Positions 34,301 to 46,300 of a DNA stretch of 64,000 nt are shown piece by piece; the stretch's first letter is position 1, and every line of letters starts with the position of its first letter. Made by a program: the position numbers and the translations under genes. Under the pieces are notes generated by a model, which was not told the DNA's origin, searched no databases, and worked only from the letters and a program-made list of their open reading frames with translations. The DNA comes from Imbricaverruca yamaguchii (taxonomy: Eukaryota; Arthropoda; Thecostraca; Neoverrucidae): assembly GCA_034440575.1 (NCBI GenBank), contig JAOTOL010001660.1, forward strand, positions 4,888,501 through 4,952,500. The letters are read 5' to 3'.

Positions 34301-37300
34301 CGCCGTCGGCTGTGTCGGGCGGTCATGTGGTATTATAGGTCAGCCGCCGTCGGCTGTGTCGGGCGGTCATGTGGTATTATAGGTCAGCCGCCGTCGGCTG
34401 TGTCGGGCGGTTATGTGTTGTGGGTCAGCCGCCGTCGACTGTGTCGGGCGGTTATGTGGTATTACAGGTCAGCCATCGTCGGCTGTGTCGGGCGGTCATG
34501 TGGTGTAGGTCAGCCGCCGTCGGCTGTGTCGGGCGGTCATGTGGTGTTGTGGGTCAGCCGCCGTCGGCTGTGTCGGGCGGTTATGTGGTGTTGTGGGCCA
34601 GCCGCCGTCGGCTGTGTCGGGCGGTTATGTGGTGTTGTGGGTCAGCCGCCGTTGGCCTGTCCGCCGTTGGTTCATGTCTGCGCCGTCGGCTCTGTCCGCC
34701 GTTGGTTCATGTCTGCGCCGTCGGCTTGTCCGCCGTTGGTTCATGTCTGCGCCGTCGGCGGTGGCGATCCACCTCGTAGTGGGGAGAAGAGCCGAGCCTG
34801 GCTCATAGATGGCTCACATGTGGTAGCCATCGTTCTGGGATTGGTTTTTCTTCGTGGAGTGGAGAGTAGCATGCAAAAGCGTAAAAATTAACGAGCGGTC
34901 CGGAAGAATTGATTATATCACGGACGGGAAACAATTTTTGTTTGTAGACATGCGGTCACAATTTTGCGAGTCATTTCAGGGACGTATAACTATATTCCAG
35001 AGAAACAGAACAGGATCATGTGAGGGGTTGGTGTCCAATTCAAGTATTACTTTCTGGATTTTCTTCCTCACTATCTGCTCGGTAGATAGGACTCCTGAGC
35101 GTGATCAGCTGTGTTTTAGCTGGGCCGGGGTTGCGCAGTGAGTGTGTGCAGCTGCATGTGTGTGCGATCTGTGGTCGGTGGTGGCGGTGGTGGTGGTCAC
35201 TGTCGGTAGCGTCAGTCGGCTCCGGGCGCCGCACCTGCCGTCGCCGGCCCCACCCAAGGTATTTATGGCCTGGAATTATCTCTCTGTCATCGCCGGCGGC
35301 GGCGGCGGCGTTATCGGCGCCGCCGCGGAAGCGGCCGGTGGCCGGTGCCGGGACGACGCCGACCTGGTGTGTACCGAGCTGGGACTGTCGTAAACTCGAC
35401 CCGCGGTCGGCACTGTGTGGAGCCGGCCGGTGTGTACCGAGCTGGGACTGTCGTAAACTCGGCCCCCGCCCGGCCCGTTATGGAGGTGGCCGGTGTGTAC
35501 TGAGCTGGGACTGTCGTAAACTCGGCCCGCCGTCGGCACTGTGTGGAGCCGGCCGGTGTGTACTGAGCTGGGACTGTCGTAAACTCGACCCGCAGTCGGC
35601 ACTGTGTGGAGCCGGCCGGTGTGTACCGAGCTGGGACTGTCGTAAACTCGGCCCCCGCCCGGCCCGTTATGGAGGTGGCCGGTGTGTACTGAGCTGGGAC
35701 TGTCGTAAACTCGACCCACGGTCGGCACTGTGTGGGCCGGCCGGGGGGTACGAGCTGGGACTGTCAAACTCGGCCCCCGCCCGGCCCGTTATGGAGGTGG
35801 CCGGTGTGTACCGAGCTGGGACTGTCGTAAACTCGGCCCGCGGTCGGCACTGTGTGGAGCCGGCCGGTGTGTACTGAGCTGGGACTGTCGTAAACTCGAC
35901 CCGCAGTCGGCACTGTGCGGAGCCGGCCGGTGTGTACCGAGCTGGGACTGTCGTAAACTCGGCCCCCGCCCGGCCCGTTATGGAGGTGGCCGGCGTGTAC
36001 CGAACGGAGACTGTCGTAAGCCCGGCCGGCCCCATGTGGAGGCGGCCTTCTCGCTCCACATGCCTGCTGCCAAGGTCTTTGAACTCGGGGTGGTGACGTG
36101 GCGGACTGCCTCTACTGTTCGCATTTGGGCGGGTATTGCCCGGACCGTGGTTCTCGCCGTATTTCCCATCCAGGAGTAAGCTATCCTGATGGGCTGTTGA
36201 ACAGGCATGCTATTGTCAGGCGTGTCAATGACCATGGATATAGAATGCACTGCACGAATCCTTAGTATTGCTAATCACTGACGTTCTGGCTATGGGATGT
36301 GTGGTGGCAAACTGGTGGATTTTAGCCCTGGGCGTCTTTCAGCCATCTATTGGGTGATATTAATGCCAGCTAGCACTGCAATGTCACTTATTTTGTTATC
36401 TTTATCTTCATTTGCCATCTCCTGGGTAGGGGATATGGAGACTTCACTATTTATTTGTGTGTTGCCGCATGGCACTCGTGCCGTTTGGTAATTGGTCTGG
36501 CCGCTCCTGATCGCAAGACCATGGGTGATCCTTTGACTGCGAATAACGTATCACTTCATTAGGTTCTCAGCGTACAATCATTGACAGTACTCCTAAAGCT
36601 AATTTCCGAGGTGGGAGAGGTGGTATGGTGCATGTTGCGTATGGAAATTGTGTACGCTGTTCAGGACAGGACAGAAAGGACCTGCAGCACTGATAATTTA
36701 ATTATATCAGGAACATACCAGGATTGTCACGTGAATGGTGGGGGGTGGGGGGGGGGGGGGCTGAATGATCCAAGTCGCCTTCAGGAAGCATCTATGTGAC
36801 TTGATTTTGTATGGAAATTGAAGGGAGTTTCCTGTGGTTCGATAGGAATTGAAGGAAGTGAGTCTCCCGTGGTCTGGGCTGAATTGAAACGAGTCTCGTG
36901 TGGTCCAGGATGAATTTGAGAGGCTTGCTGGAGTCTACATGCTAGGGGTCTGCTGGAGCCTGGGATGCTACACAGTCCAGACTTCTTCATATTCTGAGGG
37001 GAAAGATGACACTCGTCATTGTTTCTACCCTGTTTTTGTTTCTCTAGCTTTCCAGTTCTTGTTTACGGGCGATCGCTTGCGAGATGCTCCGATGTTTGCC
37101 GCGGCATATCTTTTAAGGTAGTCGGGAGATAGATGTCAGTACAGGCGTGAGTGTGTATGCACGTGCATATGTGTATATGTGTGCATATGCATATGTATTC
37201 CGTGTCTGTCTGTGTTCATCGTCCGTGTCATTGGTTCGTGTCCATGGTCCGTGTCCATGGTCCGTGTGAATTAGTCCGTGTCCATGGTCCGTGGTCCATG

Positions 37301-40300
37301 GTCCGTGCCATTGGTCCGTGTCATTGGTCCGTGTCCATGGTCCGTATCATTAGTCCGTGTCCATGGTCCGTGTCATTAGTCCGTGTCCATGGTCCGTGCT
37401 ATTGGTCCCTGTCCATGGTCCCTGTCCGTGTCCATGGTACGTATCATTAGTCCGTGTCCATGGTCCGTGCCATTGGTCCGTGTCCATTAGTCCGTGTCCG
37501 TGGTCCATGTTCCGTGCCATTGGTCCGTGTCACTGGTCCGTGTCCGCCCGTGGTCCGTACTTATGGTCTACGTCCGTGGTCCGTGTTTGTGTCTGTGTCC
37601 CTGGTCCCTGTCCGTGTGCATGGTCCGTGTCATTGGTCCGTGGCCATGGTCCGTGTCATTAGTCCGTGTCCGTGGTCCGTGGTTTGTGTCATTGGTCCGT
37701 GTCCATGGTCCGTATCATTAGTCCGTGTCCGTGTCCGTGGTCCGTGTCATTGGTCCGTGTCTGTGGTCCGTGTCTGTCTGTGGTCCGTGTCTGTGGTCCG
37801 TGTCTGTATGCCAGGGTATGTTCAGCTGTAGACGTCATAACTGAACTTGTGGGAAGCCACCTGACCTGCTCGGTGTCACCAGGGCGCTGGTGTGTGGGAA
37901 GCCACCTGACCGGCTCGATGTGTCACCAGGGCGCTGGTATGTGGGAAGCCACCTGACCTGCTCGATGTGTCATCAGGTCGCTGGTATGTGGGAAGCCACC
38001 TGACCTGCTCGATGTGTCATCAGGTCGCTGTTATGTGGGAAGCCACCTGACCGGCTCCATGTGTTAACAGGGCGCTGGCATGATTCTCTCGCTGGAGAAC
38101 TCGCTTGCCGAGCACGTGCGGCCCAAGTTCAAGCTGTACTTCCAACGGACGATGATGTGTGTGACGGTGCTGTACGTGGTGTTCGGCTGTTCCGGCTATA
38201 TCTCCTTCGGGCCGGGTGAGTGGCAGGCATTCTTAACCGCCATCCCACCCTCACCCCGAACCCACAGCTGGGCCTCAAGCGCTTGCACATCCCGCCTCGG
38301 CCCACATTGCATCCTGATTATCGTTGTGTCTACACTGTTTTCTCTCTCCAAATCCTTCATTTCAGAGCGTCGGGCGGAGTAAGTTATATCCAATGGCCAA
38401 TCAGGCAGCGCCCAATGCGCCATGTCTGCGTTAGTTATCTGTCGAAATGTCTGATCCCCTGCATTGATTGTAAAGCAATCACGACATTTGCGTGGGCGGT
38501 CAAGGAGAGCAGGAAAGGAGAGGTGGTGGTAATAGCATGTGGCAACAGTTGTCGCCAACTGGCCTCCCCAAATGTACTAGCGGAGGCTAATGCGGACACC
38601 AGCGGTATTAATCTAGTCAGAATACACCATGACTTGGACACGTCTGAGGCGGTGCTAGTGCATTACAGGATAGCATAGTGCATTACAGGATAGCATAGTC
38701 GATTACAGGATAACATAGTGCATTACAGGATAGCATAGTGCATTACAGGATAGCATAGCGCATAACAGGATAGCACGTCAGAAAACATAGCACAACGGAG
38801 CACAGCACGACTGAGGACAGCGCAGTGCGACAGGTGATAGCACAGCCTGGGACAGCATAGGAGGTTAACGTAGCATGTCGGAGGACAGCACAGCACGGTA
38901 GAGGGCAGTGCAGTACGACAGAGGATAGTACAGTACGACTGAGGAAAGCACAGAACTGTAGGGGGCAGCGCAGTACGACAGAGCACAGCACCCAGATGAC
39001 AGCACTGTACGATAGAGGACAGCACAGTACGATAGGGGACAGCACAGTACGATAGGTGACAGCACGGTACGATAGAGGACAGCACAGTACGATAGGGGAC
39101 AGCACAGTACGATAGGTGACAGCACGGTACGATAGAGGACAGCACGGTACGATAGAGGACAGCACAGTATGATAGAGGACAGCACGGTACGATAGAGGAC
39201 AGCACAGTAGGATAGAAGACAGTGCAGTCACTGGAGAAAATACAGACAACAGAAGACAGCAGACACTACAGAGGATGACACAGACACAACAGAAGAAAAT
39301 ACCGGCAACAGAGAACACGGGACTACAGAGAAAATACACACTGTGGAGCATAGAACAGACAATGGAGATGAACCGACAACAGAACGAATACAAATGGAGA
39401 GGAAAGCAGATGCCGCAGGGGATAATCCTACAGTCTTCACGCGAGCTACCATCGTGGTCAAAACTTCGTATAGACCGTCGCCGTGCCGAGAAGAGTACCT
39501 AAACAGGATTGGATTTGTACTTAGCAATTATCTTGGTGCAGAGGAAAATTATACGTTAGTCGAATACGGAGATATTTATCTGAAAACCTGTGACATCAGG
39601 GTTTCAGTTTGCACTTTCCAGTGAATCTTGAGCACTCCATCAGGGAACAGTCGAATACAATGTCAATGTCAGCATTATTCAACCTCCAAAATGATAATAA
39701 TGGGAGGATAATTTTCTGGAGAGGATAATGTTCTGGATGCAACACAAATCCGTGATCAGCCCGTTTGTCCGCTCCTGTACTCGAGTCCTAGTACGGTCTG
39801 CTACCCGCTCCGACATGTTGCGCTGGTGAGACATCGGCGACACGTGAATGGTCTCTCCTCAGCCGTATTGTGTCTTGCCAGCTGTGCGGGTGCGGCGGGG
39901 CGTGGTGTTGAATTGATCGGGGGGGGCTGCGTTCACTTGTGTCGGTTCACTCCAGGGGCCGGGGCCGGATGCAGAGGATCAGGATGCACCGGGAGCATGT
40001 ATTCCATGGAAAGGGTGGCGCCCCTCCAGCCAGGAAAGGCGCCCCTTCGGGAAGACTGGAGTGCACACCCCACCCTCCAATTTTTTTCAGTCAAAGTCGC
40101 GCATTTTAGAGGGAAGCATGCCTCTTCAGTATGCTCCAATGCATGCCTCCGCCCCCTCTAACCATGCTTTTTTCATCGAACGCGCCTATTCGAGGAAATG
40201 TGCTCATCCCAGGGACGGATACAAGGGGGCGCTGTGGCGATGTGCCCCCCTCCTCCACCAGTGGAAAGTGACGCCCCTCCGGCTGGGAAAATGCGCCTGT

Positions 40301-43300
40301 GGGACAGCTCAAGTGGAACCCTAACCACACTCACCTTTTTAAAGCTAGAGGTGTCCCTCGGAGCAAAGGCGCTCTGCAGGTACCTTTGAAGTGGTGCCCC
40401 TTCGGAAATGTGTCCCCATAACGATTCCTGGATCCGCTCCTGGTTCATCCCCATTATAATTTTTGAATCCGTACCCCTGGTTCATTCTACCTGTCAATTG
40501 AATGATCTGTCCTGGTGAAGCTCACGCCAACACATCATATGCGCCCCACCTGATGACCCCTTACACAGCACCGACCACACGTACCCCCACCTTAACGTAC
40601 CCCCACCTGATGACCCCTTACACAGCACCGACCACACGTATCCCCACCTTAACGTGCCCCCACCTGGATGACCCCTTACACAGCACCGACCACTCGTACC
40701 CCCACCTGATGACCCCTTACACAGCACCGACCACACGTACCTCCACCTGATGACCCCTTACTCAGCACCGACCACATGTGTCCGAACTTGATGACCCCTT
40801 GTACGGCACCGGCCACACGTGTCCCAACTTATTCCCTTTGCACAGCACCGGCTGTGCCCCAACTGCTGCCCATTAAACAGCACGAATCACGCGTGTATTG
40901 CTCTCCATGCGTATGCTCTGGAAGGTTCGTTCAGACTTGAGTAGGGTGCGCCCCGACGGAAAGAAAGAAGCATAGCAGAGAAGTGGAGCCACCTCCTGCG
41001 CAAGGTCCTACTTTCTCATGCGGAAAAATAATCCAAGCTGCGCTACTGCTTATAACCCATGTTTTGGTGGGATTGAAACTCCCTGGAAGCTCCTGTTTTG
41101 CCTATCTTGTGCCATGTGCTCGGTGCCGTCATTTCAAACGTCCGTATCGGCCGTATCGGCTTCCCCCCCTAAACCGTCGGGGCGGGGATGGCCGAGTTGT
41201 TGAGGTGTTGGGCTCTGGGCATCAAAGGTCCCGGGTTGGACACTAGCGCCGCTCTGGACATTTCCCAATTCCGCAGCCCACCGGCGAAACAGTTTGAGCG
41301 GCGCCATAAGCCGTGAATGTGCAAAAAGTGCGTCGTGAACCACCCAATATGCAACAAAAACCCCTAAGTTGTCACCTGTTCCTGTTCAACACCTCGACAG
41401 GTACCAGAGCCGTGCTCCTCGATCCTGACCTGTGTGTCTACCCTCACCGGTCCTGACACCTCGACAGGTACCAGAGCCGTGCTCCTCGATCCTGACCTGT
41501 GTGTCTACCCTCACCGGTCCTGACACCTCGACAGGTACCAGAGCCGTGCTCCTCGATCCTGACCTGTGTGTCTGCCCTCACCGGTCCTGACACCTCGACA
41601 GGTACCAGAGCCGTGCTCCTCGATCCTGACCTGTGTGTCTACCCTCACCGGTCCTGACACCTCGACAGGTACCAGAGCCGTGCTCCTCGATCCTGACCTG
41701 TGTGTCTACCCTCACCGGTCCTGACACCTCGACAGGAACCAGAGCCGTGCTCCTCGATCCTGACCTGTGTGTCTACCCTCACCGGTCCTGACACCTCGAC
41801 AGGTACCAGAGCCGTGCTCCTCGATCCTGACCTGTGTGTCTACCGTCACCGGTCCTGGCACCTTGACAGGTACCAGAGCCGTGCTCCTCGATCCTGGCCT
41901 TTTTCCCCGGCCAGGTACCGGCCGTGCTCCTATCCTGCCTGTGTGTCTACCGTCACCGGTCCTGGCACCTTGACAGGTACCAGAGCCGTGCTCCTCGATC
42001 CTGACCTGTGTGTCTACCCTCACCGGTCCTGACACCTTGACAGGTACCAGAGCCGTGCTCCTCGATCCTCGCATCGCCCTCCAGCCATCCTCCTCGATCG
42101 TCACAACACGATTGTCGGTTAGTTCTCTTCGGGACGCTAAGCGTTATGTGCTTCAACAGACACTTATGACCCATCACTTTGAAAGCCACCGAGGGTAGAT
42201 GCTGAGTTTAGCTGAACACTAAAGTAAAGTGGGCAGCTAAGAAAAATTCGCGGGTACCTGTCTCCTCACCTGGCATGAAAACTCTCACACTTTGAACTGG
42301 CACACGGCATGGATACTGATATTGGATTTGGTTTGAAGTTGAGGGCTATGTTCTCTGAACCAGAGTTGTTTAAAGCACGTCTTTAGGAAGCTTTACTTTA
42401 CCTATGATGAAAAGGTGAAAGTACCCACGATGAATGCAAATCATGTGGTGAATAACTGATCCTGGCAATGCATAGGTGGTTTGGGGGTAGTGTACCTCAG
42501 TTGTATACTTTCGCGGCAAAGTGGCCAAAGCTCAGAAGTTGGGAAGTGGAATGAGTTGAAGCCGTTTATCCGGTTAGCCAGTTAATTTGATCAGCCATTT
42601 ATGCTACCACGCGACGAATGTCCTCTCTGTCAACCCGGGTTACGCGGGAGATACACACAACTTGCCTTCGCAGACGTAAGAGGTAGCACCACACCGGCTC
42701 TTCAGAAAGTCGAGAGATAACATTACGTATCCCTCCAGAGACGCGGGAGATCATCACGCTGAACCTGCCGCCCAGCGTTGGCGTGGTGGACTTCGCCATG
42801 ATCGTCAAGAGCTGTCTGTGCTTCTCGCTGTTCTTCACCTACCCGCTCATGATCTTCCCCGTGGTGACCATCATCGAGAAGCGCCTGCCGGCCAGCTTCC
42901 TCACCACGACACGAGGGGTGAGTCGCTGCTCTCCGCGTTCACACCCCTCCACGAATCCCGGGAGCAGGAAGACTAGCACTGGCTCCTCTTCAGCTAAGCT
43001 GGTCCCCCTCCGTCGATATCCCCTTCTCGAATCCCGGGGGCAGAAAGACTAGCACTGACTCCCCTTCAGGCCATCTGGTCCCCGCAAACGTCTGCTCGCT
43101 GGGCGGGCCGCCGTCACCGGTTTTATGCCGGTGCTGCCTGCTATTGGGTGAACTGGTGCTGAACATGGGGTGGACTGTATTTGGAGTTGTGACGGGACGG
43201 TGGTGAAGTGTGGCTGGTGTGTCGGTTGGAGCGGGACTGTGTTGGTCGGGTCAGTTATAACGGGACTATGGTGAGGTGTGCTGACTGGAGCACGACTGTG

Positions 43301-46300
43301 TTGGTCGGGTCAGTTATAACGGGACTATGGTGAGGTGTGCTGACTGGAGCGGAACTGTGTTGGTCGGGTCAGTTATAACGGGACTATGGTGAGGTGTGTG
43401 ATTGGAGCACGGCTGTGTTGGTCGGGTCAGTTATAACGGGACTATGGTGAGGTGTGCTGACTGGAGCGGAACTGTGTTGGTCGGGTCAGTTATAGCAGGA
43501 CGGTGGTGGGGTGTGGCTGGTGTGATGGTTGGAGCAGGGCTGTGTTGGTCGGGTCAGTTATAACGGGACTATGGTGAGGTGTGCTGACTGGAGCGGAACT
43601 GTGTTGGTCGGGTCAGTTATAACGGGACTATGGTGAGGTGTGCTGACTGGAGCGGGACTGTGTTGGTCGGGTCAGTTATAACGGGACTATGGTGAGGTGT
43701 GCTGACTGGAGCGGGACTGTGTTGGTCGGGTCAGTTATAACGGGACTATGGTGAGGTGTGCTGACTGGAGCACGACTGTGTTGGTCGGGTCAGTTATAAC
43801 GGGACTATGGTGAGGTGTGCTGACTGGAGCGGAACTGTGTTGGTCGGGTCAGTTATAGCAGGACGGTGGTGGGGTGTGGCTGGTGTGATGGTTGGAGCAG
43901 GGCTGTGTTGGTCGGGTCAGTTATAACGGGACTATGGTGAGGTGTGCTGACTGGAGCGGAACTGTGTTGGTCGGGTCAGTTATAGCAGGACGGTGGTGGG
44001 GTGTGGCTGGTGTGCTGACTGGAGCACGACTGTGTTGGTCGGGTCAGTTATAACGGGACTATGGTGAGGTGTGCTGACTGGAGCGGAACTGTGTTGGTCG
44101 GGTCAGTTATAACGGGACTATGGTGAGGTGTGCTGACTGGAGCACGACTGTGTTGGTCGGGTCAGTTATAGCAGGACGGTGGTGGGGTGTGGCTGGTGTG
44201 ATGGTTGGAGCAGGGCTGTGTTGGTCGGGTCAGTTATAACGGGACGATGGTGGGGTGTGGCTGGTGTGCTGATTGGAACAGGCCTGTGTTGGTCGGGTCA
44301 GTTATGACGGGACGATGGTGGGGTGTGGCTGGTGTGCTGATTGCAGCAGGGCTATGTTGTTCCGGTCTGTTATAACGGGATGATGAGGTGTGGCTGGTGT
44401 GCTGGCTGGAGCAGGGCTGTGTTGTCTGTGTTGGTCGGGTTAGTTATAACAGTTATGTGGGTTAATATTACGGTCATAGCTGTTCCAGGTCTCTGGTTTG
44501 GTCAGTGCCCCATGGAGCCGATTTATAGTCACTACTTGGTGGGCTTGGAGTCTGAGCGTCCTGCTGTGGATAGGTCCTGCGATGGCCATCTGCCAGTGGC
44601 CACATGGGGCTGATTTGCTACGTCTGGCTGCAGCGTCTGGCACTGGTGGGGGTGTCTGACGGAGACGACCTGTATGGTAGTTACCGGTCCTGTGTCTCGT
44701 GTCACCAGAACGTGCTGCGACTGGTGCCGGTGGGGGTGTCTGACGGAGAGGTCCGGTATGGCAGTGACAGATCCTGTGTCGCCCGTCACCAGAACGTACT
44801 GCGGCTGGTGCTGGTGTCCACGTCCGGCCTGGTGGTGGTGATGATCCCCAACTTCGCCAACCTGATGGCCATCATCGGCGGCACGTGCTGCACCCTGCTG
44901 GCGTTCATCCTGCCGGGCCTGTTCCACCTGAAGCTGAGACGCAGGTCAGTCGACGCGCCGCGCACGGTCCGGTCGTGGCCGGCCCAGATGTGCCGGCCGG
45001 CCACTCTATGGCTCGGTCCAGTATAAAACTGGGCCGATACTTAAAGTAAATGCACGCGTGACAGTTGTATGACTTAGTCGAGCAAATGCAAATGTACACA
45101 AATGTATGTAGGTGCACTTAGTTAGTTATTTGGGCTTACGGGCGCATCGACTGCGTTGGTCATACAGCGCCCATATGTAGGTGCACTTAAAGCAAATGTA
45201 CGTGAACAGTTGTATGAATTAGTCGACAGTTACGACTAGTCGTAGTCGTAACTGTCGTGCGTCATTTTCCAGATGCGCGCGTTGGAAATATATGTATGTG
45301 GAATTAACGCAAGCGCAAATAGACGGTCCTGTCCTCAGCCTTAGCTGTGGTTCGATCCTGACACTGATCTCGTCCCCAGCCCTGACCCGAGCTTTTCTGA
45401 TGTCAATATGAGGATCATATACGGGCGCTGGACAAACTGGGGCAAGTGCTAGACCGCGAGTGAAGTCAAATATCGGTGTGCATCAGTGCTATTAGGCTCA
45501 TTGCCTGAGTGTTTATACAGCCACGTGCCTTCATACATGCATAGCTAAACTGATTTTGGAGCGATATGTTCATGAAAAGCAGAAGTGAAGTGGTTCCTTC
45601 CTGGCTCTGACTCTGGGGACGCAGACCGAAGACTTTGTCCGTTTACCATCCGGGACTGAGGCGAGGCCCATGGTTAGCTGACCGCGTGCGGGAATGTCGC
45701 CGCAAGCTCCTTCCTTTCAACACAAGCCGAGTGCACTTCGAGAGAAGTAGTGCGATGAAAGTTGGTAGATCTCAAAATAAAAAGAGCACAACGTGCTCCG
45801 AGTGAAAAATTATGACTTGAATTGATGCACTACACTATAAATCGCCGTTGAATGCCACCAGCGAGCGGATTTTAAAACATTGTTTTCTGGTCACCTCCGG
45901 GTTTGTTGTAGAGAACACGTGCGCACCATGTACACGGCAGAGGTTTAATTTTTCGGCACCCTTTTGGGACGGTCTTCCTTACACGCTTGCTCTTAGATTC
46001 CCCGCCGTAGCACATTGTGCGCACGGGGACGAGCAATCTAGGGGTATGTTGCTCGTCTCACAATCGAAAGGTTGTGGGTTCGAGTCCCACCTGTCGCTAC
46101 TCTTCGCCCGCGACCAATCGGCGTGAGAGATTGGCGACGCTACATGACTCAACGGTCGATGTGTCGTAACACCAATAACCAACCAACATTGTGCGCACGG
46201 CGGGACCGTCCCGATTTTTCTGACCCGGTGAACAGAAGACTGCCCCGGTAACGCGAGGTCAGGCTGTGCCCTCGAGCCATGACACCGGACGGAAGGATCT

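Noticed and set aside
38723..39393. Minus-strand frame rich in LSSIVPCC and LSYRAV repeats, looks membrane-like
   Set aside because: Artefact of the 20-bp minisatellite in intron 7.
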